NCBI GenBank assembly: GCA_963840275.1
Contig: CAWIYK010000002.1
Coordinates: 806,001-870,000 of the forward strand
Direction: 5' to 3'
Length of the DNA stretch: 64,000 nt
Origin: Actinophytocola sp963840275
Lineage (GTDB): Bacteria > Actinomycetota > Actinomycetes > Mycobacteriales > Pseudonocardiaceae
Part shown: positions 8,320 to 16,614 of the stretch, piece by piece
Position numbering within the stretch: the first letter of the stretch is position 1
Layout of the letters: each line of letters starts with the position of its first letter
The notes under the pieces: model-generated
Told to the model about the DNA's origin: nothing
The model's database searches: none
Seen by the model: only the letters and a program-made list of their open reading frames with translations
Position numbers and translations under genes: made by a program

Positions 8320-8753
8320 AGCACACAGAACTCGTTGCCTTCCGGGTCGGCCATGAACACGTGGTCGGGCCGGCCGGCCAAGTCGTACTCGGCTACGACG
8401 GTGGCCCCGGCGGCGGTCAGCTTCTCGACGGTGGCGGTCACCCGGGGCCACCGTTCCTCCCACGGGGTCTGGCGCCCGCCGCCGGCCTGCACGTCGAGGT
8501 GCACCCGGTTCTTGGCGACCTTGGGCTCCGGCACCTTCAGGAACGAGAGCCGTGGTCCGACGCCGTCCGGGTCGTGGAGGTAGGCGCCGTCCTCCCATTC
8601 CTCCTCGGGCACGTCGTGGTGGCGGAACCAGTCCTCCCAGGTGTCGAACCCGGCGGGCGGCGGCGGTTCGACGTAGCCGAGCGCGAGCGCCCAGAAGGCG
8701 GCGATCCGCCGGGGCGAGTCGCAGTCGAAGGTGACGGTCCACGGAGTAGCCAT
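8316..8753 (-). CDS. VOC / glyoxalase-like domain protein (copy 1)
   Basis: 145 residues, VOC superfamily glyoxalase-like fold: a start like VTFDCDSPRRIAAFWALALGY, the central VHLDV strand and the C-terminal DPEGNEFCVL. Members range from dioxygenases to drug-binding proteins, and this subfamily is uncharacterised. The paralogue at 13863-14297 has the same layout, so the two copies flank the TIR and STAND genes. A PafBC-type promoter ends about 8 bp before ATG 8753, implying a leaderless, DNA-damage-induced message, compatible with a resistance role. Confidence 0.85.
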   Translation of the reverse strand: MATPWTVTFDCDSPRRIAAFWALALGYVEPPPPAGFDTWEDWFRHHDVPEEEWEDGAYLHDPDGVGPRLSFLKVPEPKVAKNRVHLDVQAGGGRQTPWEERWPRVTATVEKLTAAGATVVAEYDLAGRPDHVFMADPEGNEFCVL

Positions 8754-8760
8754 GGCCGGG

Positions 8761-8783
8761 AGGCTACCCGGCACCACCGACAG
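8761..8783 (-). promoter_or_regulatory. PafBC-type promoter giving a leaderless VOC transcript
   Basis: CTGTCGGTG, 8 bp spacer GTGCCGGG, then TAGCCT on the minus strand. The expected transcript start falls at or one base before the ATG at 8753. Confidence 0.72.
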
Positions 8784-8800
8784 TTTCTGGTTCGAGAACG

Positions 8801-8838
8801 ACCAGGCCCCGACCGCCCAACGGCGGCCGGGGCCTGGT
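8801..8838 (-). terminator. Terminator after the DUF11 gene
   Basis: Arms ACCAGGCCCCG (8801-8811) and CGGGGCCTGGT (8828-8838) continue inward with CCGCC/GGCGG around one mismatch and a CAAC loop. It lies 15 bp past the DUF11 stop. Confidence 0.78.
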
Positions 8839-8852
8839 CCGGGTTCGATCCG

Positions 8853-9707
8853 TCAGCACCGCACGAGCAGGCCGGTAAGTGCCGTGCAGGACCGGCGGGC
8901 GCTGTCGTTACCACTATTCGGATCGGAAGGGCTGGAAGACGTACGGGCGACCGAGGTGGAGAAGGACCCCAGCGCGAGCAGCCCGGCGTTCACCGAGAAG
9001 GAGGCGGAAGCGGAACCGCCGACCGAAAGGGAGGAGAACGAACAAACGACGTTGCGAGTGCTCCCCACCCGAGAACACCCGGACCCACCGGAATAGGAGA
9101 ACCCGGCGGGATAGGTGCCGGAGACGACGACCCCGGTGGCGACGGCCGGCCCGTTGTTGGCGACCGAAACCGTGTAGGTGACCCGCGACGTCAGGATTCC
9201 GCGGGGCGAGGCGTCGAGCGCGACGGCGACGTCAGCGGTCTGCGGATCCCCGGTGACGGTGATGGTGGGTCCGACCCCCGCGGCGAAAGCGAAGTTGCCC
9301 CCGACGAACTGGTGCTCGAACGTGTAGACCCCGGGCGCGGCATTGGCCTTGGTCTGAAGAGTGAAGACGACCGTGCGTTCCCCGTCAGCCTCGAGATCGC
9401 CGACCGGCCCGCGGTAGCTGGAGAGGAAGGGCGAACAGACAGCGCTGCTGCCGGTGCAGGAAACAAGATCGAAGACGTCGACAATGGAAGCCTCGAGCGT
9501 CCGCAAAGACGCGTTGGCGGAAGTGACGGCGAAGTCCTCGGGGTTGAAAAGGTCGAACGAGACGGTGAACGCCTCCCCCTGAGCGACGCTGGCCGAGCTG
9601 ACCGCGATGGCGGAAGGATCGGGCGGTGCGGCAACAGCCGCCGCAGGAAGGGAAACCACGGCAGCGGCCACCGCCGTGCACACCCCGAGAACTCGTCGCA
9701 AACCCAT
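8853..9707 (-). CDS. Secreted DUF11-repeat protein
   Basis: 284 residues with a Sec signal peptide (MGLRRVLGVCTAVAAAVVS, cut near AVA-AP, residue about 27). Two beta-rich modules follow; the second (about 185-270) is a DUF11 domain (YTVSVANNGPAVATGVVVSG). DUF11 modules are Ig-like and usually belong to surface or adhesive proteins. No sorting signal or membrane anchor is seen, so it is probably released or wall-bound. ATG 9707 is preceded by AGGTGG. It is divergent from the TIR gene and ends at a strong hairpin. Confidence 0.82.
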   Translation of the reverse strand: MGLRRVLGVCTAVAAAVVSLPAAAVAAPPDPSAIAVSSASVAQGEAFTVSFDLFNPEDFAVTSANASLRTLEASIVDVFDLVSCTGSSAVCSPFLSSYRGPVGDLEADGERTVVFTLQTKANAAPGVYTFEHQFVGGNFAFAAGVGPTITVTGDPQTADVAVALDASPRGILTSRVTYTVSVANNGPAVATGVVVSGTYPAGFSYSGGSGCSRVGSTRNVVCSFSSLSVGGSASASFSVNAGLLALGSFSTSVARTSSSPSDPNSGNDSARRSCTALTGLLVRC

Positions 9708-9883
9708 AACTTCCACCTGTTCCGCCGAAGGGACACCGTGGATCAACTCGCAGAAGCGAGCACCCTCGTTACAGAAAAACGTGAAGTCCGCCCGAAGGGT
9801 GGAAGCGCGACGAGCCGTCTGAAGGCCGGGAAACCGGAGGTATTTCGTGGTCCTCGGCGGCCTCTTGTCTGGTGGAGGCACTG

Positions 9884-11059
9884 ATGACCGTCTTCATCAG
9901 CTACGCGCGAGCGAACCAGGCAGTCGCCGAGCAGTTGCGTGGTGATGTGGAGCGTTGCCACCGCGAGGTCTGGGTCGATCGGGAGTTGACGGGCGGCCAG
10001 TCGTGGTGGCGCACCATCCTGCACCATATTCGGAACTGTGACGTCTTCGTCGTGGCACTCTCGCCGGAATGGGTCCAGTCGAGGGCCTGCGATCTCGAGC
10101 TGCGCTACGCCCTCGCGCTCCGGCGACCGGTGCTGCCGGTCATGGTGGCGAAGATAGATCCGCGGCTGGCGCCGCCGGCGGTCGCCGACGCGCAGATCCT
10201 CGACTACCTGCAACGCAGCCCGGAGACGACGTTCGCGCTGCGGGACGCGCTGGACACGCTGCCCAGCGCGCCGCCGCTCCCGTCGGTGCCGCCGCCGGAA
10301 CCGCAGGCGCCGATCAGCTATCTCCACAACATCATCACCGCGCTCAACGCGCCCACGCTGGACTCGGGCAACCAGTACTGGCTGTGGGAGCAACTACAGG
10401 CGGCGCTGGGCGAAGCCGATGACGACGAACGCGCCGGACTGCTCACACTCGTCCGCCGGCTACGGAAACGTCGGGACCTGCTGCCGCAGCTGCGTTCCGG
10501 CATCGACGCGGTCCTCGGCACGGAGGCGCCTCCCGGTGAGCGGACCGTGCCGCGGGCCCACCCCGTGGTCTGGCCGGCACCAACTCCGAGAGACGTCCCC
10601 GCAGTGTCCCGCCGACGACGCACCTGGGTCGGGGCCGCCGCGGTGTTCGTCGCGGTCGTCGCGTGCCTCGCGGTCATCGGCGACAAGGGCGGCGAATGGA
10701 AACAACACGCTCACGCGATGACGACCGCCCCGCCGACGACCGCCCCGACGGTGCCCGATACGGGAAGGCCCGATCCGGCCGATCCGCAGACCCCGGGTTC
10801 TACTCCACCGGAACCGACCTGCACGATGCCAGACTTGACGGGTTTCTTCCCGGACGAAGCGGAAGGCGCACTGAGGAACGGAGCGCCCTGGCGCGGCCAG
10901 TTCGATGATTCACAGACCGCTTTCGTCTCCGACCAGGAAATGGAAGGCAAAATTCTGGATCAGAATCCCCCGCCGAATACCAACATGAAATGTGATGACC
11001 CGGTAGCGGTGATCCTCGGAGTGCTCGAAGACATCCCGTCGCCGACAGAGCTCAATTAG
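9884..11059 (+). CDS. Membrane protein with N-terminal TIR and C-terminal PASTA domain
   Basis: 391 residues. Residues 1-125 are a TIR domain (MTVFISYARANQAVAEQL; GGQSWWRTIL; Cys69-x2-Glu72 in ACDLELRYAL, where the Glu fits the catalytic position of NADase TIRs). Residues 145-212 are a helical linker, RRRR at 243-246 precedes one membrane helix (248-266), a Thr/Pro stretch follows, and residues about 314-380 form one PASTA-like domain bounded by Cys313 and Cys370. Positive-inside topology puts TIR in the cytoplasm and PASTA outside, as in PknB-type kinases but with an NAD-type effector in place of the kinase. Start ATG 9884 has GGAGG 7 bp upstream. A role sensing wall damage or phage entry is inference. 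Confidence 0.85.
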   Translation: MTVFISYARANQAVAEQLRGDVERCHREVWVDRELTGGQSWWRTILHHIRNCDVFVVALSPEWVQSRACDLELRYALALRRPVLPVMVAKIDPRLAPPAVADAQILDYLQRSPETTFALRDALDTLPSAPPLPSVPPPEPQAPISYLHNIITALNAPTLDSGNQYWLWEQLQAALGEADDDERAGLLTLVRRLRKRRDLLPQLRSGIDAVLGTEAPPGERTVPRAHPVVWPAPTPRDVPAVSRRRRTWVGAAAVFVAVVACLAVIGDKGGEWKQHAHAMTTAPPTTAPTVPDTGRPDPADPQTPGSTPPEPTCTMPDLTGFFPDEAEGALRNGAPWRGQFDDSQTAFVSDQEMEGKILDQNPPPNTNMKCDDPVAVILGVLEDIPSPTELN

Positions 11060-11234
11060 CTGACGGACAGTGACCGCCAGTTTACGACGAACCCGGACAT
11101 CAGACGCACAGCTTCGTCAAGTACTGACTCCAAGCCGCCGCGATGGCTACGGCTGGATCCCCAGCGACACGCCAACCTGACAGGCCCTTGCTGAGAGACT
11201 CTGTCCGTGGCGCGCCTGGTTAGGCGTGTGAGCG

Positions 11235-13742
11235 TTGGTGCGGTGGAATGGGGTGGTGACCGTTTCTGGGGAGTCGGGGCCGCGAGCGCGGCGGGTGTTT
11301 CTGTCGCACACCTCGGAGCTGCGGAAGTTCCCGGTCGCTCGGTCGTTTGTCGCTGCGGCGGAGTCGGCGGTGAAGCGGGCGGGTGATGTCGTGGTCGACA
11401 TGGCCTACTTCGCCGCTGATCCTCGGCCGCCGGCGGTGGTGACTCGCGAGATCGTGCAGGGTTCGGATGTGTATGTGCTGATCGCCGGGTTCCGGTACGG
11501 GTCGCCGGTGCGGGATCAGCCGGAGGTGTCTTATACGGAGTTGGAGTTCGACGCGGCGAGTGAGACGGGGTTGCCGCGGTTGGTGTTCCTGCTCGGCGAG
11601 GATGTCGAGGGCCCCGCAGGACTCTTCCTTGACCCACAGCACGGGCCGCGGCAGCTGGCGTTCCGGAAGCGGGTGCAGGATTCGGGTATCACCGCGCCTG
11701 CGGTGCGGTCACCGGATGAGTTGGAGACTGCGCTGTTGCACGCGCTCGTGGCGTTGCCGCGGGCACAGACCAGCGATGTGCCGGTGGGGCGGGTGTGGAA
11801 CATCCCGGCTCGGTCGGTGGAGTTCACCGGTCGGGAGGAGTTGTTGTCGGGGTTGCGGGCGGCGTTGGAGTCGGGTGGCCCGGCGGTGGTGCAGGCGGTG
11901 CACGGCATGGGTGGTGTCGGGAAGACGACCACGGCCAAGGAGTACGCCCACCGCTACGGCAATGAGTACGACGTGGCGTGGTGGGTGCCGGCCGAGGACC
12001 CGACGTTGGTCGCGGACGGGCTCGCTGAGTTGGCGCGGGCGTTGCGGCTGGCCGGTCCGGCGGATCCGACTGGTCCGGCGGTGGGTCGGTTGTTGGGTGC
12101 GTTGCGGGAGCGGGATCGGTGGTTGATCGTGTTCGACAACGCCGAGCAGCCGGCGGCGCTGCTCCCGTTTCTGCCCGGCGGGTCGGGGCATGTGGTGATC
12201 ACGTCGCGGAACCCGGACTGGCGCGGCACGGCCACGGCGTTGCCGGTGGCGACGTTCACGCGGTCCGAGTCGGTCGCGTTGCTGCAAGGTCGCTTGCCTG
12301 GTCTGCCGGAGGCCATGGCGGATCGGCTCGCGGAGGCGTTGGGTGATCTGCCGCTGGCGGTGGACCAGGCAGCGAACCTACTGGCCGACACCGACATCGC
12401 GCCGCAGGCTTATCTGGAGGATCTGACCGCACGCACTGCCGCCCTCCTTAATCACGGCGTCGATGATCCGGACCGGTCGGTGACCGCGTCGTGGTCGGTG
12501 TCGTTCGACCGTCTCGCCCAGGACAATCCGGCCGCGTTGGCGCTGTTGACGCTGGTGGCGTGGTTGGCCCCGGAACCGGTGCCGCTCACCCTGTTCACCG
12601 AACACCCCGACCTGCTGCCCCCGCCACTCGCTGAGACAGCGGCGGACCCGTTGGCTGTCGCGGCGGTCACGGCGACGCTCCGGCGCCGCGGGCTGGCTCA
12701 ACTCTCGCCCACCGCTATCACCCTGCACCGTGTTCCGGCCGCGCTGCTCCGCGATCGCGCCACCGAGCCGGAGAAGGCGCAGTGGGCCGCCACCGTGGTC
12801 CGGGTATTGCGCGCGAGCATGCCCGAGCGCGCGTGGAGAAAGCCGTCGGTGTGGCCGCAGTGGCGGCCCCTGCTGCCCCACATCCTGGAAGTTGTCGAGT
12901 CGACACGGCCACTGGACAACGTGGTCGACGAGGTCACCGAGCTCCTGCGGGAAACGGGCATCTATCTGCAGGATCGCGGCGAGCCTCGGGCGGCCCTCCC
13001 CCTCTTCGAACGGGCGTATCACCTCAATCGCGAGCGCCTCGATCCCGACGACCCCACCCTGCTCAACGCCGCTACCGTCCTCGCGCTCGACCTGCGGGAG
13101 GCAGGTGAGGTTGAGCGGGCGCGTGCGCTGAATGAAGACACGCTGGCCCGCTGCCGCCGGGGATTGGGGAAGGATCACCCCCACACCCTCGGTGCCGCGA
13201 ACAACCTCGCGCTCGACCTACATGCGTTGGGTGAGGTTGAGGGAGCGCGTGCGCTGGATGAGGACACGCTGGCCCGCTGTCGCCGGGTGTTGGGTGAGGA
13301 TCACCCCGACACTCTGACGTCCGCGAACAACCTCGCGGCCGACCTGCATGCGTTGGGTAAGGCTGAGCGGGCGCGTGCGCTGAACGGGGACACGTTGGCT
13401 CGTCGGCGGCGGGTGTTGGGTGAGGACCACCCCCACACTCTGACCTCCGCGAGCAACCTCGCGATCGCCCTGCAGGATGCGGGTGAGGTTGAGCGGGCGC
13501 GTGCGCTGAACGAGGACACGCTGGCCCGCTTTCGGCGGGTGCTTGGTGAGGATCACCCCCACACCCTCACCTCCGCGCACAACCTCGCGGCCGACCTGCG
13601 GGATACGGGTGAGGTTGAGCGGGCGCGTGCGTTGGATGAGGACACGTTGGCTCGTCGTCGCCGGGTGTTGGGTGCGGATCACCCCGACACCCTCAACTCC
13701 GCGGCCAACCTCGCGGCCGACCTGCAGGCGTTGGGCGAATGA
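11235..13742 (+). CDS. STAND ATPase: DUF4062, NB-ARC and TPR repeats
   Basis: 835 residues from TTG 11235; GTG 11253 or 11256 is at least as likely because GGTGGA lies just upstream. Order: DUF4062 (about 19-110, RVFLSHTSELRKFP; a TIR-like fold), NB-ARC ATPase (about 195-480: Walker A GMGGVGKTT with Lys230, Walker B LIVFDN, sensor VVITSRN, GLPL-like LGDLPLAVDQAANLL), winged helix, then TPRs. Five C-terminal TPRs are near-identical 42-residue units. The protein stops two codons into a further unit (GE, stop), so the repeat number may have changed recently. Such proteins oligomerise on ligand binding by the TPRs and switch on the N-terminal effector; phage defence is the likely role. Confidence 0.87.
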   Translation: MVRWNGVVTVSGESGPRARRVFLSHTSELRKFPVARSFVAAAESAVKRAGDVVVDMAYFAADPRPPAVVTREIVQGSDVYVLIAGFRYGSPVRDQPEVSYTELEFDAASETGLPRLVFLLGEDVEGPAGLFLDPQHGPRQLAFRKRVQDSGITAPAVRSPDELETALLHALVALPRAQTSDVPVGRVWNIPARSVEFTGREELLSGLRAALESGGPAVVQAVHGMGGVGKTTTAKEYAHRYGNEYDVAWWVPAEDPTLVADGLAELARALRLAGPADPTGPAVGRLLGALRERDRWLIVFDNAEQPAALLPFLPGGSGHVVITSRNPDWRGTATALPVATFTRSESVALLQGRLPGLPEAMADRLAEALGDLPLAVDQAANLLADTDIAPQAYLEDLTARTAALLNHGVDDPDRSVTASWSVSFDRLAQDNPAALALLTLVAWLAPEPVPLTLFTEHPDLLPPPLAETAADPLAVAAVTATLRRRGLAQLSPTAITLHRVPAALLRDRATEPEKAQWAATVVRVLRASMPERAWRKPSVWPQWRPLLPHILEVVESTRPLDNVVDEVTELLRETGIYLQDRGEPRAALPLFERAYHLNRERLDPDDPTLLNAATVLALDLREAGEVERARALNEDTLARCRRGLGKDHPHTLGAANNLALDLHALGEVEGARALDEDTLARCRRVLGEDHPDTLTSANNLAADLHALGKAERARALNGDTLARRRRVLGEDHPHTLTSASNLAIALQDAGEVERARALNEDTLARFRRVLGEDHPHTLTSAHNLAADLRDTGEVERARALDEDTLARRRRVLGADHPDTLNSAANLAADLQALGE
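13104..13733 (+). repeat. Five tandem 126 bp repeats coding TPRs
   Basis: Units begin at 13104, 13230, 13356, 13482 and 13608, each coding a block like GEVERARALNEDTLAR plus a DHPxTL turn. Their similarity at DNA level is high enough to permit slippage or recombination, which would change ligand specificity of the STAND protein. Confidence 0.9.
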
Positions 13743-13862
13743 CGCTTCGCGGCCACAGACGTGCCGCAACCGTGCACGACATTGCGATGGAGTCTGGTCA
13801 GGTCTGTGCCAGTTCGCCATGATCGTCAGAGGGTGGGTCGGGCAGCGTGCGGTCTCGAACCC

Positions 13863-14297
13863 TCAGTCGAGACAGAACTCGTTGCCCTCGATGTCCTGCA
13901 TCACGATGCAGGACTCGTTGTCGTCATCGGCAGGCAGTAGTCGCACGCGTACCGCGCCGAGCGCGACCAGCCGTGCGCACTCGGCCTCGAGCGTGGTGAG
14001 GCGCTCGTCACCCACGAGCCCGGTGCCGGCCCGCACGTCAAGGTGCACCCGGTTCTTGACGACCTTGCCCTCGGGAACGCGCTGGAAGAACAGTCGCGGG
14101 CCAACCCCCGAGGGATCGACGCAGGCGAACGCTGAACCCTGCCGCTCAGGCGGCAGCGAGCGATTGAAGTCGTCCCAGGTGGCGAACCCCTCCGGTGTCG
14201 GCGGTACGACGTACCCCAACACCTCGCACCAGAACCGAGCGACGCGCTCAGGCTCTGCACAGTCGAAGGTGACTTGGACCTGCTTGACCGACGCCAT
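13863..14297 (-). CDS. VOC / glyoxalase-like domain protein (copy 2)
   Basis: 144 residues, clearly paralogous to the product of 8316-8753: VTFDCAEPERVARFW, DPSGVGPRLFFQRVP, KNRVHLDVRAG and the end IEGNEFCLD align in order. The two copies bracket the TIR and STAND genes in the same orientation. ATG 14297 is chosen because the 36 codons upstream have no family similarity. No PafBC-type promoter is visible here, unlike copy 1. Substrate unknown; GNEF near the end supplies a possible metal-ligand Glu. Confidence 0.83.
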   Translation of the reverse strand: MASVKQVQVTFDCAEPERVARFWCEVLGYVVPPTPEGFATWDDFNRSLPPERQGSAFACVDPSGVGPRLFFQRVPEGKVVKNRVHLDVRAGTGLVGDERLTTLEAECARLVALGAVRVRLLPADDDNESCIVMQDIEGNEFCLD

Positions 14298-14389
14298 CGG
14301 CCCACCATAGTGGCCGATCCTCGGCAACGTTCGTTCATCCCCGACCGGTGCGTCGGCGGGCGCCATGGACCGGATCGCAGAAGAAATCA

Positions 14390-14418
14390 GGCCTGCCCAT
14401 TCCACAATGGACAGGGCC
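14390..14418 (-). terminator. Hairpin beside the tRNA-Pro 3' copy
   Basis: GGCCTGCCCATT (14390-14401) pairs with AATGGACAGGGCC (14406-14418) with one bulge and one mismatch. It corresponds to the hairpin at 14918-14947 after the real tRNA, so the terminator was duplicated with the tRNA end. Confidence 0.6.
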
Positions 14419-14424
14419 CTGATC

Positions 14425-14467
14425 TGGTCGGGGTTTACCGGATTCGAACCCGCGACTTCTTCGTTCC
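14425..14467 (-). pseudogene. Truncated copy of the tRNA-Pro 3' half (possible att remnant)
   Basis: About 43 bp repeat the 3' half of tRNA-Pro(CGG): the encoded ACCA end, an acceptor-like CCCCG, the T-arm GGTTCGAATCC and the anticodon-stem segment GAAGAAGTCGC. Similarity stops at the anticodon, and there is no 5' half. The acceptor and T-arm carry changes. A 3' tRNA fragment with its downstream hairpin is the usual trace of tRNA-directed integration. Confidence 0.7.
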
Positions 14468-14515
14468 GTTTGTCGGCACGCTAGTTCGCACTTCGCTGCC
14501 GCAGCCGTTCACGTA

Positions 14516-14737
14516 TCAGGAGCCGCCGGGAAGAGTGTCCTTTCCCGGCCTTTGATCCATCTGCATGTTGCGCCGCAGTTCCGCAGCCCCGTAAGTGTTG
14601 GGGTTGCTCTCCTTCCAACGCAGCTGGCGCAGCTCTCGCCGCGCAGCCCGGTCCTCCTTCCCTCTCAATGCTGCCCGCAGCGCAGCGGCAACAACCAAAA
14701 CGCCCACAACTACAGCTATGACCACCCAGGCATTCAT
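14516..14737 (-). CDS. Small single-pass membrane protein
   Basis: 73 residues: an N-terminal membrane helix (AWVVIAVVVGVLVVAAAL, about residues 3-20) followed by a highly charged cytoplasmic tail (RGKEDRAARRELRQLRW). It lies exactly between the real tRNA-Pro and its truncated copy, so it may be the last gene of a reduced integrated element. No good Shine-Dalgarno precedes ATG 14737. The hydropathy pattern supports a real protein, but family and function are unknown. Confidence 0.5.
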   Translation of the reverse strand: MNAWVVIAVVVGVLVVAAALRAALRGKEDRAARRELRQLRWKESNPNTYGAAELRRNMQMDQRPGKDTLPGGS

Positions 14738-14917
14738 GCGTTCAGTATGCGCCCCGCCTACGTGCGCTGTGGCGAAGATTCGCTATCCAGCGGACACGCA
14801 CTTCATTTTCGAAATGATCCGAGTCTTCGAAATCGCTCACACGGCGCGACCGCCATGGACCGCATCCTGCCCACCACAGCGGCATAGTCACTCAGTTGGT
14901 CAGGCAGACACAAATCA

Positions 14918-14947
14918 GGGCCCGTCCATGCTGATGTGGACAGGCCC
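14918..14947 (-). terminator. Terminator of tRNA-Pro
   Basis: GGGCCCGTCCA (14918-14928) and TGGACAGGCCC (14937-14947) pair with one mismatch, 6 bp past the CCA end of the tRNA. Confidence 0.75.
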
Positions 14948-14951
14948 TGAG

Positions 14952-15029
<78 letters not shown>

Positions 15030-15046
15030 GTGGTACGGGAAGAAGT

Positions 15047-16015
15047 CTAGCTGACGTCCGCGCCGGCTCCGAAGCGGGCACTCGTGGTAGCCGTGTCGTG
15101 GCCGGAGCCGCTGGTGGGGCGGGGGATGAGGGTGAGGAGGCTGGCTTCAGGGGGGCACGCGAACCGGACGGGTGCGTAGGGCGACGTGCCGAGTCCGGCG
15201 GAGACGTGGAGCCACGTGTGCGCGCCCCAGCGGGAGGCGCCTCGTGCTCGGGTCCGGTCCAGTTGGCAGTTCGTGACGATCGCGCCGTAGCCGGGGACGC
15301 GGAGCTGGCCGCCGTGGGTGTGACCTGCCATGACGAGGTCGTAGCCATCTTCGGCGAAGGCGTCCAGTACGCGGGGCTCCGGGGAGTGGGTGAGGCCCAG
15401 CCGGAGGCCGGCGGTGCGGTCGGGACGCCCCGCGATGTCGGAGTAGCGGTCGCGGCGGAGGTGCGGATCGTCGACGCCCGCGACGGCGATCGTCTGGTTG
15501 TCGATGGTGATCAGGCGCCGGACGTGGGTCAGGTCGTGCCAGCCGCGTTCGACCAGGGCGGCCCGCAGATCCCGCCAGGGCAGCGGGATGCCGTGGACGC
15601 GCTTCTTGCTGCCCTTGATGAGGTAGCGGGCCGGGTTCTTCGGCTTCGGCGCGTAGTAGTCGTTGCTGCCGAACACGAACACCCCGGGCACGTCGAGCAG
15701 GGGACCGAGTGCGCGCAGTACAGCTGGCACCGCACCGCGGTGTGCGAGGTTGTCGCCGGTGTTGACGACCAGGTCCGGCTGGAGGTCGGCGAGCGCGGCG
15801 ACCCACCGCTGCTTCGACGCCTGCCCGGGCATCATGTGCAGGTCGGAGATGTGCAGGACCTTCAGCGGCCGGGCCTTCTCGGCGAGGACCGGCAGGGTGG
15901 CCTGCCGCAGCGTCCAGTGTCTGCGCTCGATGCCGGCGGCGTAGCCGAGGGTGGCTGTGCCGAGTGCCGTCGCGCCAAGCGCTATTCGTCCGATGTTTCG
16001 CACCACGTTGCCCAC
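15047..16015 (-). CDS. Membrane-anchored metallophosphoesterase (Rv3683-like)
   Basis: 322 residues of the calcineurin-like phosphoesterase superfamily. The metal-binding motifs appear in order: HISDLHM (DxH), NTGDN (GDN), FGSNDYY (GND-like), and GHTHGGQ. An N-terminal hydrophobic segment (about 8-27, GRIALGATALGTATLGYAAG) is a likely signal anchor. GTG 16015 is preferred because GAGGG precedes it and it is where family similarity begins. The gene is divergent from the YqeY-like gene, 79 bp apart, and corresponds by position to Rv3683. The physiological substrate (lipid, nucleotide or wall phosphoester) is not known. Confidence 0.85.
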   Translation of the reverse strand: MGNVVRNIGRIALGATALGTATLGYAAGIERRHWTLRQATLPVLAEKARPLKVLHISDLHMMPGQASKQRWVAALADLQPDLVVNTGDNLAHRGAVPAVLRALGPLLDVPGVFVFGSNDYYAPKPKNPARYLIKGSKKRVHGIPLPWRDLRAALVERGWHDLTHVRRLITIDNQTIAVAGVDDPHLRRDRYSDIAGRPDRTAGLRLGLTHSPEPRVLDAFAEDGYDLVMAGHTHGGQLRVPGYGAIVTNCQLDRTRARGASRWGAHTWLHVSAGLGTSPYAPVRFACPPEASLLTLIPRPTSGSGHDTATTSARFGAGADVS

Positions 16016-16094
16016 GCCCTCAACACTAGATGCGTCGACCGGGTGATCGGTAACCGCCGTGAGTGGGACGGCGTCTCCCAGTAGTCTTCGGCCC

Positions 16095-16565
16095 ATGGCT
16101 GACCTCAAGGCACGGCTGCAGGCTGACCTGGCCTCGGCGATCAAGAGCCGCGCGACGACCCGCATGGCGGCCCTGCGCATGGCGCTGGCCGCGGTGACCA
16201 CGGAAGAGGTCGCGGGCGACGCGGCGCGCGAGCTCTCGGACGCCGAGGTGGAGCGGGTGCTGACGCGCGAGGTGAAGAAGCGCCGGGAGGCGGCCGAGGC
16301 GTTCGCGAACGCCGGCCGCACCGAGTCCGCGCAGGCCGAGCGCGACGAGTCCGCGGTCCTGTCGGAGTACCTGCCGAAGCAGCTGGGCGACGACGAGCTG
16401 GCCACGCTGGTGGCGGAGGCGGTCGCGGAGGTCACCGAGCAGCTCGGGGCGCCGCCGGCGCAGCGTCAGATGGGCCAGGTCATGAAGGCGGCGAACGCGA
16501 AGGTCGCGGGCCGCGCGGAGGGTGGCCGGGTGGCCGCCGCGGTGAAGTCGCTGCTGCAGGCCTGA
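16095..16565 (+). CDS. GatB/YqeY domain protein
   Basis: 156 residues matching the stand-alone YqeY family: KARLQADLASAIKSR at the start, the EVKKRREAAEAF helix, and the C-terminal tail-like domain (GQVMKAANAKVAGRAEGGRV) shared with the GatB subunit of the tRNA amidotransferase. Its function is unsettled; tRNA-binding or amidotransferase-related roles are proposed for the domain. ATG 16095 matches the conserved N-terminus. A perfect terminator follows 8 bp after the stop. Confidence 0.9.
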   Translation: MADLKARLQADLASAIKSRATTRMAALRMALAAVTTEEVAGDAARELSDAEVERVLTREVKKRREAAEAFANAGRTESAQAERDESAVLSEYLPKQLGDDELATLVAEAVAEVTEQLGAPPAQRQMGQVMKAANAKVAGRAEGGRVAAAVKSLLQA

Positions 16566-16573
16566 CGACACGA

Positions 16574-16608
16574 AAATGCCCGGGCTCAGAGTGTGAGCCC
16601 GGGCATTT
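16574..16608. terminator. Bidirectional terminator
   Basis: Perfect 15 bp stem AAATGCCCGGGCTCA / TGAGCCCGGGCATTT with a 5 nt loop, between the convergent YqeY-like and penicillin-binding protein genes. T- and A-runs flank the stem, so it can work in both directions. Confidence 0.9.
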
Positions 16609-16614
16609 CGCTGT

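Noticed and set aside
12366..12390. A PafBC-like match (TGTCGGTG-N8-TAGGTT) on the minus strand inside the STAND gene
   Set aside because: It lies within coding sequence antisense to the gene and codon constraints explain it; no antisense gene follows.
14425..14467. The 3' tRNA-Pro copy as a working tRNA
   Set aside because: There is no acceptor 5' strand, D-arm or complete anticodon arm.
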